From JAWLAT01 sp041395325 (GTDB lineage Bacteria; Pseudomonadota; Gammaproteobacteria; Xanthomonadales; SZUA-5): a DNA stretch of 64,000 bases. Under the pieces are notes generated by a model, which was given only the letters and a program-made list of their open reading frames with translations, did no database searches and was not told the origin of the DNA. Below are positions 25,292 through 33,577 of this stretch, piece after piece. Location: contig JAWLAT010000010.1 of the NCBI GenBank assembly GCA_041395325.1, positions 62,001 through 126,000 on the forward strand, written 5' to 3'. A program made the translations under genes and the position numbers. Position 1 is the stretch's first letter. Every line of letters begins with the position of its first letter.

Positions 25292-26854
25292 TCACTCCCA
25301 TTCGATCGTCGCTGGCGGCTTGCCGGTGACGTCGTAGACGACGCGGGACACGCCACGGACCTCGTTGACGATGCGGCGACCGACGCGTTCCAGCAGCGCA
25401 TAGGGCAGCTCGGCCCAGTGCGCGGTCATGAAGTCGATGGTCTGCACCGCGCGCAGCGCGATCACCGGTTCGTAGGCACGCGCATCGCCCACCACCCCGA
25501 CCGAGCGCACCGGCAGGAAGACGGCAAAGGCCTGGCTGGTCTGTTCATACCAGCCAGCCGCGCGCAGTTCCTGGATGAAGATGTGGTCGGCTCGCTGCAA
25601 CACCGCAACCGCTTCGGGGGTCACTTCGCCGAGCACGCGCACACCCAGACCGGGCCCGGGGAAGGGATGGCGGTCGATCATCTCGGCCGGCAATCCCAGC
25701 TCATGACCGAGGCGCCGGACCTCGTCCTTGAACAGCTCACGCAGCGGTTCGACCAGCTTGAGCTTCATCCGCTCGGGCAGGCCGCCGACGTTGTGGTGGG
25801 ACTTGATCACATGCGCCTTGCCGGTGGCCGCGCCGGCCGACTCGATGACGTCCGGGTAGATCGTCCCCTGCGCCAGGAAAGCCACATCCTGCAGCTTGTT
25901 GGCCTCCTGCTCGAAGATTTCCACGAACAGCCGGCCGATGATCTTGCGCTTGGCTTCCGGATCGTCGACACCCGCCAGCGCCCCAAAGAAGCGTTCGGCG
26001 GCGTCGACTCGAATCACCTTGACGCCCATGTGGCGGGCGAAGGTCTCCATCACCTGGTCGCCTTCCTGCCAGCGCAGCAGGCCGGTGTCGACGAACACGC
26101 AGGTCAGCTGCTCACCGATGGCCTTGTGCAGCAGGGCCGCCACCACCGACGAGTCCACCCCGCCGGACAATCCCAGCAGCACACCGGCCGAGCCGACCTG
26201 GGCACGGACCCGGGCAATCTGGTCATCGATGATGCCTTCGGCAGTCCACAGCGCCTCGCAGCCGCAGATCTCCAGCGCAAAGCGCCGCAGGATCTCGCCG
26301 CCCTGGCGCGTGTGGGTGACCTCGGGATGAAACTGCACACCGAACAGCGGCCGTGTTTCATGTTCCATCGCGACGATGTCGACGTGCTCGGTGCGGCCAG
26401 ACAGGCGAAAACCGGGCGGCAGCGCCTCGACCTTGTCTCCGTGGCTCATCCACACGTCCAGGCGCTGGCCGTCGACGTGGTCGCTGAGCCCGCCAAGCAG
26501 ACGCGAATCCGGGCTCACCTGCACTTCGGCATAGCCGAACTCGCGAGTCGTCCCGGCCACGGTGCGACCGCCCAGCTCCGCGGCCAGTGCCTGCATGCCA
26601 TAACAGATGCCCAGCACCGGCACACCAAGATCCAGGATGTTGGCGGGCAGCTGCGGCCGCTCCGCGGCGGTGGTCGATTCCGGACCACCAGACAGAATCA
26701 CCCCTCGCGGCGCGAAATCGGCCAGAAACTGCGGATCGGCGTCCCACGGATGGATCTCGCAATAGACCCCCAGCTCGCGGATGCGACGGGCGATCAACTG
26801 CGTGTACTGCGCACCGAAATCGATGATCAGCAGTCGTTGGGAATGGATGTCCAT
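25292..26854 (-). CDS. guaA: GMP synthase, glutamine-hydrolysing
   Basis: The 520-residue enzyme aminates XMP to GMP. The N-terminal class I amidotransferase has its nucleophile in GICYGMQ and His/Glu in QFHPEVTHT. The ATP pyrophosphatase domain has the P-loop LSGGVDSSVVAAL, and the C-terminal dimerisation domain ends in KPPATIEWE, the standard GuaA ending. It lies downstream of guaB on the same strand, separated by 153 bp that hold the heptamer repeats. Confidence 0.98.
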   Translation of the reverse strand: MDIHSQRLLIIDFGAQYTQLIARRIRELGVYCEIHPWDADPQFLADFAPRGVILSGGPESTTAAERPQLPANILDLGVPVLGICYGMQALAAELGGRTVAGTTREFGYAEVQVSPDSRLLGGLSDHVDGQRLDVWMSHGDKVEALPPGFRLSGRTEHVDIVAMEHETRPLFGVQFHPEVTHTRQGGEILRRFALEICGCEALWTAEGIIDDQIARVRAQVGSAGVLLGLSGGVDSSVVAALLHKAIGEQLTCVFVDTGLLRWQEGDQVMETFARHMGVKVIRVDAAERFFGALAGVDDPEAKRKIIGRLFVEIFEQEANKLQDVAFLAQGTIYPDVIESAGAATGKAHVIKSHHNVGGLPERMKLKLVEPLRELFKDEVRRLGHELGLPAEMIDRHPFPGPGLGVRVLGEVTPEAVAVLQRADHIFIQELRAAGWYEQTSQAFAVFLPVRSVGVVGDARAYEPVIALRAVQTIDFMTAHWAELPYALLERVGRRIVNEVRGVSRVVYDVTGKPPATIEWE

Positions 26855-26890
26855 GGGATAGGCCTCGCGAGACTTGGAGCTGTTGGTGGA

Positions 26891-27001
26891 GGGCTCAGGG
26901 CTCAGGGCTCAGGGCTCAGGGCCCAGAAAGGGCCGCGCGCCCGAACCCTCGGCTCAACCGAAGCCAGATCTGTTGGGCCCTGGGCCCTGGGCCCTATGCC
27001 C
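26891..27001. repeat. GGGCTCA / TGGGCCC heptamer arrays between guaB and guaA
   Basis: At 26891-26925 there are four copies of GGGCTCA followed by GGGCCCA. At 26974-27001 there are three copies of TGGGCCC and a variant TATGCCC. The two arrays are roughly complementary, so a long folded RNA is possible in the guaBA transcript. The same heptamer recurs at 59450-59477. Confidence 0.75.
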
Positions 27002-27007
27002 TGCCCT

Positions 27008-28465
27008 TCAGGTCACCCGGTAGTTCGGCGCTTCCTTGACGATCTGCACATCGTGCACGTGTGATTCGCGCACGCCGGCGGCGGTGATACGGACAAACTC
27101 GGGTCGGGTGCGCATCTCGTCGATGGTGCGACAGCCCACGTAGCCCATCGAGGCGCGCAATCCGCCCATCAACTGATGGATGATCTCGCGCAGCGGACCG
27201 CGGTAGGGCACGCGGCCCTCAATGCCCTCGGGTACCAGCTTCTCGGCGTCGACCTCGTCCTGGAAGTAGCGATCCTTGCTGCCTTTGGCCATCGCGCCCA
27301 TCGAGCCCATGCCTCGGTAGGCCTTGTAAGAGCGGCCCTGATAGAGCTCCACCTCGCCCGGCGCTTCTTCAGTACCGGCGAACATGCTGCCCAACATCAC
27401 CGTCGAGGCACCGGCAACGATGGCCTTGGCCACATCGCCCGAGTAGCGGATGCCGCCATCGGCGATCAGCGGCACGTCGGTGTCGGCCAGCGCTTCGGCG
27501 ACCATCGACACCGCGGTGATCTGCGGTACGCCAACGCCGGCCACAATGCGGGTGGTGCAAATGGAACCGGGGCCCACACCCACCTTGACCGCATCCACGC
27601 CGGCATCGACCAGCGCCTTGGCGGCATCGCCGGTGGTGATGTTGCCGCCAATCACCTGCACATTGGGGAAGTGCTGCTTGATCCAGCGCACGCGCTCCAG
27701 CACGCCCTCGGAGTGGCCATGGGCGGAATCGACCACGATCACATCGACGCCCGCCTCGGCCAACAGCGTGACGCGTTCCGGCGTATCACCACCGGCGCCC
27801 ACGGCCGCGCCGACCAGCAGCGCTTCGCTGCGATCCTTGGCGGCATAAGGGTTGTCACGCGACTTCTGGATATCCTTGACGGTGATCAGCCCGCGCAGCT
27901 GGAAGTTGTCATTGACGACCAGCACCTTTTCGATCCGGTGCTTGTGCAGCAAGGCCTGCACATCGTCCTCGCTGGCGCCCTCGCCCACCGTCACCAGCCT
28001 CTCGCGGCTGGTCATGATGCGACTGACCGGCTCATCCAGGTGGGTTTCGAAACGCAGGTCACGACTGGTGACAATGCCCACCAGCCCGGTCTCGTCGACC
28101 ACAGGCACGCCGGAAATCTGATTGGCCCGAGTAATGGCCAACACCTCACCGATGCTGGTGTCCGGACGAACGGTGATGGGATCGCGGATGACGCCAGACT
28201 CGAATTTCTTGACCAGTCGGACCTCGGCGGCCTGACGCTGCGGCGGCATGTTGCGGTGGATGATGCCGATACCGCCCTGCTGTGCGATCGATACGGCCAG
28301 ACGACCCTCGGTGACGGTGTCCATGGCCGCGGAAACGATCGGTATGTTGAGGCTCAGAGAACGGGTGAAGCGGGTGCGCAGACTGACGTCGCGAGGGAGC
28401 ACATTGGAGTAGGCAGGCACCAGCAGTACATCGTCAAAGGTCAGGGCATCCGCCACGATCCGCAT
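27008..28465 (-). CDS. guaB: Inosine-5'-monophosphate dehydrogenase
   Basis: The 485-residue enzyme oxidises IMP to XMP, the committed step to GMP. It has the TIM-barrel catalytic Cys in GPGSICTTRIVAGVG, the IMP-binding SSAHGHS-like segment (here DSAHGHSEG), and a CBS pair between residues about 92 and 205 (PITVRPDTSIGEVL and MTSRERLVTVGEG). The flap has YRGMGSMGAM. The ATG at 28465 follows GAGGAAGTGTC. TAAACT at 28494-28499 on the reverse strand is a likely -10 box. Confidence 0.98.
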   Translation of the reverse strand: MRIVADALTFDDVLLVPAYSNVLPRDVSLRTRFTRSLSLNIPIVSAAMDTVTEGRLAVSIAQQGGIGIIHRNMPPQRQAAEVRLVKKFESGVIRDPITVRPDTSIGEVLAITRANQISGVPVVDETGLVGIVTSRDLRFETHLDEPVSRIMTSRERLVTVGEGASEDDVQALLHKHRIEKVLVVNDNFQLRGLITVKDIQKSRDNPYAAKDRSEALLVGAAVGAGGDTPERVTLLAEAGVDVIVVDSAHGHSEGVLERVRWIKQHFPNVQVIGGNITTGDAAKALVDAGVDAVKVGVGPGSICTTRIVAGVGVPQITAVSMVAEALADTDVPLIADGGIRYSGDVAKAIVAGASTVMLGSMFAGTEEAPGEVELYQGRSYKAYRGMGSMGAMAKGSKDRYFQDEVDAEKLVPEGIEGRVPYRGPLREIIHQLMGGLRASMGYVGCRTIDEMRTRPEFVRITAAGVRESHVHDVQIVKEAPNYRVT

Positions 28466-28493
28466 GACACTTCCTCGCTGGATTAAACCCGCA

Positions 28494-28499
28494 AGTTTA
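28494..28499 (-). promoter_or_regulatory. Putative -10 element (TAAACT, preceded by TGC) for guaBA
   Basis: On the reverse strand TGCTAAACT lies with its end 28 bases before the guaB ATG. The -35 region is not convincing. No PurR-type operator is evident. Confidence 0.35.
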
Positions 28500-28564
28500 G
28501 CATTCGGTATTGACCTTGCGCCACTCTTGATCGAGCGACTCGGCGCCGTCGCGGAGATCAGTGC

Positions 28565-29824
28565 TCAGGACGGCGACACCCCACCCTCCAGATGAATGAG
28601 CATTCGATCGATCTCAGCGCGCAGCGTGTGGCGTTGAAAGCGTGCCTGCAGGCTCCGCAGCAACTTGATGGCTGACCCACGGCCCGACGGCGATCTGGCC
28701 AGCAGCTGCGCGGCCAGAAGCCCGTTCTTGGGCAAATGCGCGTGATCCGGACTGGCATGCAGATAGCTGTTCAACAGCAACAGGGCGGCCTTGGATTCCC
28801 CGGCCTGTGCGGCAGCCTCGGCCAACTCATGCACCAGATCCGCGCCAGCAGGCTGAAATCGTGAATCCAGCGTCTGACATTCCAGCAACAACTTGACCGC
28901 TTCGGCGCTACGCTCGTTCGCCAGCAAGACGTTGAGGTACTGCTGACCATGCGCCAGCAGCGCGGCCCGGTCATCGGCTTCCCGCAACCACTGCCGATAG
29001 CGCAGATGCACGGCGTCCGTGCCTCCGCGCTCGCGTAAATGCTCGGCCAGAACTTGAGCCGCAGCGGCAGCACCCCGCTGGGCGTGTACTGCTTCGGCCT
29101 CGTCGATGCGATCCTGATCGGGATCCAGGCGAGGGCGGCTCAGTGGCGTGGTGGGTGGTTCAGGGACATAGTCGAAGTTGTCGCGATACTGATGGATCGC
29201 CCGACCCATCAACCGGTAACTGACCAGCGCCGCCCAGCCGCCGATGAAAAACCCGACGAGCGTTCCCACCAGAGGTGGCATGAGTGCCCCGATGGTCAAC
29301 TGAAACAGCAGCTCGCACAGGCGAACCAGCAGAATCAGGACGGCCAGCAGCAGATAGGGTGCACCCATCCGCTGCCAGACTTCGATCAGTCGGGCCGGAT
29401 TGACGGCCTCGAACAGGCTCTCAGTCATCGCCAGCAGCATCAGCGCGGCAGGAAACATCACGGCCAACAGCAGCAGAAACAGCAACCACAGCACAAAAGG
29501 CAAGTGCAGGAATCCCGCGACGGCCGCAAAGGCAAACAGGAACTGCAGACCGATCTGCGCCCACCCTGCCCCGTCAGGGACATCTCGGCGCATCAACGGC
29601 GGCTCGACCTCCCCATCGGCGCTGGCCTTGAGCACCTCGAAGCCATACTTGTACAAGGCCACCGTCAGCAGCAGGTTGATGACGAAGCCGAGCACTGGCA
29701 GCAGGCCGAGGATGCCCGCCATGGTCAGCCCAAGCAGGGTCAGTCCGCTGTCGCCGCGCAGCGGATACAGCAAGGTCTGACCCAGATCAGACCAGAATGG
29801 TGTCTCGCGATGGTCCTGTGCCAA
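28565..29824 (-). CDS. DUF4013-like membrane protein with C-terminal helical repeats
   Basis: The 419-residue product has about five to six membrane helices in its first half (for example LLGLTMAGILGLLPVLGFVINLLLTVA, seen in part, and LLAVLILLVRLCELLF) followed by a soluble half rich in Ala/Leu helices that resembles TPR or HEAT-like repeats. The open frame extends to 29959, but that would overlap the upstream gene by 119 bp. The likely start is TTG at 29824, 16 bp after the upstream stop. The function is unknown. It may form an operon with the transglutaminase-like gene. Confidence 0.6.
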   Translation of the reverse strand: MAQDHRETPFWSDLGQTLLYPLRGDSGLTLLGLTMAGILGLLPVLGFVINLLLTVALYKYGFEVLKASADGEVEPPLMRRDVPDGAGWAQIGLQFLFAFAAVAGFLHLPFVLWLLFLLLLAVMFPAALMLLAMTESLFEAVNPARLIEVWQRMGAPYLLLAVLILLVRLCELLFQLTIGALMPPLVGTLVGFFIGGWAALVSYRLMGRAIHQYRDNFDYVPEPPTTPLSRPRLDPDQDRIDEAEAVHAQRGAAAAAQVLAEHLRERGGTDAVHLRYRQWLREADDRAALLAHGQQYLNVLLANERSAEAVKLLLECQTLDSRFQPAGADLVHELAEAAAQAGESKAALLLLNSYLHASPDHAHLPKNGLLAAQLLARSPSGRGSAIKLLRSLQARFQRHTLRAEIDRMLIHLEGGVSPS

Positions 29825-29840
29825 GGCGCCTGCTGCCGTC

Positions 29841-30989
29841 CTAACGGGAATAGGACATTGTACGGCTGCAGCAGCGCCGGACCTCACGCACGGGGCGGTG
29901 AGAGGTGCGCTCCAAAGCGACTGCGCGTCGCGCCTGGGTCCGTGCCTGCTCCAGATCACCGGTAGCCTGCAGCACCCGTGACAGAGCCCAGCGATACAGC
30001 GGCACGCGCCGGTCCAGCCGAGCTGCCAGCGTGAAGTGCATCAGCGCGGACTCGTGATCGCCCTTCCGCTCGTCTTGCAGTCCCATGAGGAAGTGGTGAT
30101 ACGGATTGCGCGACTGCGCTTTTGCCAGACGATTCTCGAACAGATCCAGTTGCGTGGAATCGGCCTGCAGCCGGTACAGGCTGACCAGATTGGACAGCAC
30201 CGAGATGCCATCCGGATCAAGCTGATAGGCGCTCATGAACAGCCGCTCTGCAGCCGACACATCCTGCTGCCGCAGCTTCAGGACGCCACGATTGTTGTAG
30301 GCCGCGACCAGACTGGGATCCAGGTTCAGGGCCTCGGCCAGATGGGCATCGGCCTGCGAGTAGGCGCCTTCTTCCATCAGCTCGGCGCCACGATTGTTGT
30401 AATAGTGCGCCAACGCTCGCTGACGCGAAATCGTCTCACGCACACTGCGCAGCAACGGTCGATTCGGATCGAAGTGGACCTCGGCCGAACGACGATTGAT
30501 CTGCACATTGGCATTGACGTGACCGGTGAAGATGACCCGATCGCTGTCGGCCATGGACACCAGGGCCTGCTCGCTTTCCTGCATCTCCGCATTCAGTCCG
30601 GCCAGCCGCGCCAACTCGAGGAAGGTCAGCGTGAAGGACAGACAATTACCCTTGCGATCCAGATAGGCCTGCGACACGGTCCGCGTGGTGCTGCCGTCAT
30701 AGGTCATGCCCATCCCCCAGGACTCGAACATGAAAGCGACCAGGCGCTCCAGCCTCGCATCCTTGCTGCTGGCCTTGGCCAACACTTCTGTCTGGAACTG
30801 CACGATCAGCTCGGCGGGCAACCGAGTGATCTCGGCCTGCGCCGGCATTTCACTGGGCACCACGAACTCACCCACCGGCGGTACCGAAACCGGCGGCAGG
30901 GCCAGACTGTGACGCGGTGCCGCCGCCTGGGCGAGGCCGCAGATGGCGCCGAACAACGACAGACAGAACAGTCGGTGGCACAGGTTCAT
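29841..30989 (-). CDS. Transglutaminase-like/TPR periplasmic protein
   Basis: The 382-residue protein has a signal peptide (1-23, ending AQAAA). Residues 60-180 form a transglutaminase-like domain in which RKGNCLSFTLTFLELARLAG carries the candidate Cys nucleophile. From about 190 to 370 there are tetratricopeptide repeats (YYNNRGAELMEEGAYSQADA, then AYNNRGVLKLRQQDVSAAE). Such proteins are thought to be thiol peptidases or scaffolds. ATG 30989 follows a strong GGAGGT. The last 15 residues are Arg-rich and may be poorly ordered. Confidence 0.75.
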   Translation of the reverse strand: MNLCHRLFCLSLFGAICGLAQAAAPRHSLALPPVSVPPVGEFVVPSEMPAQAEITRLPAELIVQFQTEVLAKASSKDARLERLVAFMFESWGMGMTYDGSTTRTVSQAYLDRKGNCLSFTLTFLELARLAGLNAEMQESEQALVSMADSDRVIFTGHVNANVQINRRSAEVHFDPNRPLLRSVRETISRQRALAHYYNNRGAELMEEGAYSQADAHLAEALNLDPSLVAAYNNRGVLKLRQQDVSAAERLFMSAYQLDPDGISVLSNLVSLYRLQADSTQLDLFENRLAKAQSRNPYHHFLMGLQDERKGDHESALMHFTLAARLDRRVPLYRWALSRVLQATGDLEQARTQARRAVALERTSHRPVREVRRCCSRTMSYSR

Positions 30990-31089
30990 GGCAGCACCTC
31001 CAGTGTCCCGGCGAGCATCCCTGCCAAACATAACGCTGTGTGATATCGACGCAAGCCCATTGTCCATCAGGACTTGCGCATTCGCGAAG

Positions 31090-31530
31090 CTACCAGCTGC
31101 CGGTGTTGCCCATCGAGGCCCACGGCTCTGCCGGAGCCAGCGAATCGCCCTTCTGCAACAACTCGATGGAAATGCCATCCGGTGAGCGGACGAAAGCCAT
31201 GTGGCCATCCCGCGGTGGCCGATTGATCGTCACGCCCGCTGCCGACAGGCGTTCGCACAATCCGTAGATGTCATCGACGCGGAACGCCAGGTGACCGAAG
31301 TTGCGACCGCCGCCGTAGTCCTCCGGATCCCAGTTGTAGGTCAGCTCCAACATCGGCGCCTTGCGCGATTCGGCCAGCGGCAGGTCTTCCGGTGCCGCCA
31401 GGAAGACCAGCGTGAAACGACCCGCCTCGGAGTCCTTGCGGCTGACTTCCTGCAGACCCAGCAGGTCGCAGTAGAAACGCAGCGAAGCATCCAGATCGCT
31501 GACGCGAATCATCGTGTGCAGGTATTGCAT
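31090..31530 (-). CDS. gloA: Lactoylglutathione lyase (glyoxalase I)
   Basis: This 146-residue VOC-fold enzyme isomerises the methylglyoxal-glutathione hemithioacetal. The metal ligands are recognisable: His in QYLHTMIRV (residue 5), Glu in LELTYNW, His in FGHLAFRVDD and Glu in SIELLQ. The segment RFYCDLLG and the PDG-IELLQ ending are typical. ATG 31530 follows GGAGCCGCC; the longer frame from 31566 has no ribosome binding site. Confidence 0.93.
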   Translation of the reverse strand: MQYLHTMIRVSDLDASLRFYCDLLGLQEVSRKDSEAGRFTLVFLAAPEDLPLAESRKAPMLELTYNWDPEDYGGGRNFGHLAFRVDDIYGLCERLSAAGVTINRPPRDGHMAFVRSPDGISIELLQKGDSLAPAEPWASMGNTGSW

Positions 31531-31659
31531 GGCGGCTCCATCGAGGTGGATTCGGAATACAGCCATTCAACACGAAGGGACGAAAGGACACAAAGTCTGT
31601 CACCGAACAAGTCGTGCGACGGGCTGCAAGCAAGTGCGTGCCGACCCATGGGCAGCGCC

Positions 31660-31797
31660 TCAATCCAGCCACATCACCACGGTGGCGAGCACCAGTGACA
31701 ACACCAGCACGGCCAGTGGCAACAGCAGCATCAGGATGGACTCCCGCCGGAAGTGTCGATTGATGCTGGAGCGGGATCTGGCCTTCATCGCTCGCAT
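31660..31797 (-). CDS. Possible 45-residue single-pass membrane protein
   Basis: The reverse strand between leuB and gloA encodes MRAMKARSRSSINRHFRRES followed by a continuous hydrophobic stretch of about 20 residues (ILMLLLPLAVLVLSLVLATV) and VMWLD. A basic N-terminus with one membrane helix looks like a real small protein with inside-positive topology. The ribosome binding site is weak, and a start at the second ATG (31788) is possible. The rest of the 31531-31925 gap holds only the leu terminator. Confidence 0.45.
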   Translation of the reverse strand: MRAMKARSRSSINRHFRRESILMLLLPLAVLVLSLVLATVVMWLD

Positions 31798-31869
31798 CTC
31801 AAGACGTCAGTGACTGAGCATGTTGGCGCATCGTCGCTGCACTTCAAAGCACGGCATGAGCGGAAGATT

Positions 31870-31909
31870 GCCCCCGCACGACCGGGGAGAGGTCGGTGCG
31901 TGCGGGGGC
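31870..31909 (-). terminator. Hairpin downstream of leuB
   Basis: GCCCCCGCACG (31870-31880) pairs perfectly with CGTGCGGGGGC (31899-31909), an 11-bp stem, 17 bases after the leuB stop. On the leu strand it is followed by AATCTTCC, not a run of T, but its strength and position fit the end of the leu operon. Confidence 0.6.
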
Positions 31910-31925
31910 GTGGGGAACGAAGGAA

Positions 31926-33002
31926 TCAGGCGGCCGCGCGGGCGCCCTCGGACAAGGCTTCGATGACTGCTGCGGTCACCGCGGCGGTCGACTGCCCCTG
32001 CGCGCCGAAGACATCCACGGTGCCAATGCCTCGATCGATGCAGGCGTCGATGGCGGCTTCCACGGCCTGCGCTTCGGTCTCCAGGCCCAGCGCGTGGCGC
32101 AACAGCAGCGCTACGCTGGCCATCGTGCCGACCGGGTTGGCCTTCTGCTGCCCGGCAATATCCGGCGCCGAACCATGAATGGGCTCATACAGGCCACCAC
32201 CGTTGGCGCCGATCGAAGCCGATGGCAGCAGGCCGATCGAACCGGCCAGAACGGCCGCCTCGTCGGTGAGGATGTCGCCAAACAGGTTCTCGGTCAGGAT
32301 CACGTCGAAGCGCGCCGGCTGCGTCAGCAGGTGCATTGCCATGGAATCGACCAGCTGATGTTCGACCTGCACGTCTGCATGCTGCTCGGCGATGCGGCGC
32401 GTCACGGTGCTGCGCCACAGGCGCGAGGTTTCCAGCACATTGGCCTTGTCGACCTGCGTGATGCGTCCGCCACGGGCACGTGCCAGCCCCGCGGCCACAT
32501 CGGTCACCCGCTCGATCTCGGCCTCGCTGTAGCGACATTCATCGAAGGCACCATCCGCATCGCGACCCTTGCGACCGAAGTAGCTGCCACCGGTCAGTTC
32601 GCGCACGAACAGCAAGTCCACGCCGACCAGTCGATCGGATTTCAGCGGCGCGCTGTCGCGCAGCCGCGGATGCGGCCGCACCGGGCGCAGATTGGCGAAG
32701 ACGCCCAGTGCGGCGCGCAGACGCAGCAGTCCCTGCTCGGGACGGACCGGCGCCGATGGATCGGACCACTTCGGCCCACCCACCGCGCCCAGCAGCACGG
32801 CGGCCGCGCTGCGGCACAGCGTTTCTGTCTCGGCCGGCAATGGATCGCCGCAGGCATCGATGGCCGCACCGCCGATCAGGCCTTCGCGCAACTCAAACCG
32901 GTGACCAAACTGGCGACCGACGGCCTCCAGCAATTCGCGGCCTGCGGCCAGCACTTCCGGGCCGATGCCATCACCGGGCAACAGCGCAATCAGGGCGTCC
33001 AT
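31926..33002 (-). CDS. leuB: 3-isopropylmalate dehydrogenase
   Basis: The 358-residue NAD-dependent enzyme catalyses oxidation and decarboxylation of 3-isopropylmalate, the third step of leucine synthesis. It has IALLPGDGIGPEV at the N-terminus, FVRELTGGSYFG, the metal-binding DVILTENLFGDILTDEA and EPIHGSAPDIAGQ. ATG 33002 lies inside the end of leuD (13-bp overlap), so the pair is coupled. It is the last gene of the leu operon. Confidence 0.97.
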   Translation of the reverse strand: MDALIALLPGDGIGPEVLAAGRELLEAVGRQFGHRFELREGLIGGAAIDACGDPLPAETETLCRSAAAVLLGAVGGPKWSDPSAPVRPEQGLLRLRAALGVFANLRPVRPHPRLRDSAPLKSDRLVGVDLLFVRELTGGSYFGRKGRDADGAFDECRYSEAEIERVTDVAAGLARARGGRITQVDKANVLETSRLWRSTVTRRIAEQHADVQVEHQLVDSMAMHLLTQPARFDVILTENLFGDILTDEAAVLAGSIGLLPSASIGANGGGLYEPIHGSAPDIAGQQKANPVGTMASVALLLRHALGLETEAQAVEAAIDACIDRGIGTVDVFGAQGQSTAAVTAAVIEALSEGARAAA

Positions 33003-33577
33003 GCACGCGCTCCTTCGAAATTGGCGATCGCCGGCAACCGAGCCAGCAGAAAATCGAAATCGTCGACGCCCTCCATCAGACAGCGCCGCACGAAGGGCTC
33101 GATCTCGAAGCTGGCCGAATGGCCGTCGTCGAGCACGATGCGCTGCTGCTGCAGATCGATCTCCACGGCATGGCCTTGTCGCTCAACCAGTCGTGCGTGC
33201 AGATCCTCATCGACCGGCAAGGCCAGCAGGCCATTCTTCAACGCGTTGTTGCGGAAGATGTCGGCAATGCTCGGCGCCAGCACCGCCTGGATGCCCGCGT
33301 CCAGCAAGGCCCAGGGTGCGTGCTCACGGGAAGAGCCACAACCGAAATTGCGCCCGGCCACCAGAATGGCGGCACCCGCGTTCTCGCTGCGATTGAGTGC
33401 AAACTCGGGATTGGGCTGACCCTGGCGATCGAAGCGCCAATCGGCAAAGCAATGCCGTCCCAGGCCTTCGCGCTGGGTCGTGGTCAGGAAACGCGCGGGG
33501 ATGATCTGATCGGTGTCGATGTCGGCCTGTTCCAGCACGACCGTGCGTGAGACCAGGCGGTTCATGGGCTGTCTCAT
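32990..33577 (-). CDS. leuD: 3-isopropylmalate dehydratase, small subunit
   Basis: The 195-residue subunit pairs with LeuC to isomerise 2- to 3-isopropylmalate. Recognisable blocks are DIDTDQIIPARFL, NFGCGSSREHAPWAL and FRNNALKNGLL. The start is taken at ATG 33577, which overlaps the leuC stop as ATGA and follows GGAGGCCGCCGC; an ATG at 33565 is a second option. The long open frame upstream (to 33952) is inside leuC and is not coding. Confidence 0.97.
   Translation of the reverse strand: MRQPMNRLVSRTVVLEQADIDTDQIIPARFLTTTQREGLGRHCFADWRFDRQGQPNPEFALNRSENAGAAILVAGRNFGCGSSREHAPWALLDAGIQAVLAPSIADIFRNNALKNGLLALPVDEDLHARLVERQGHAVEIDLQQQRIVLDDGHSASFEIEPFVRRCLMEGVDDFDFLLARLPAIANFEGARAWTP

Noticed and set aside
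26891..27001. Heptamer arrays as a CRISPR-like array
   Set aside because: Units are 7 bp with no spacers of constant size and no cas genes nearby.
25418..28486. Long frames antisense to guaA (548 residues) and guaB (436 residues)
   Set aside because: Both are mirror frames of highly conserved genes, with shadow-type composition rich in His, Asp and Gln.
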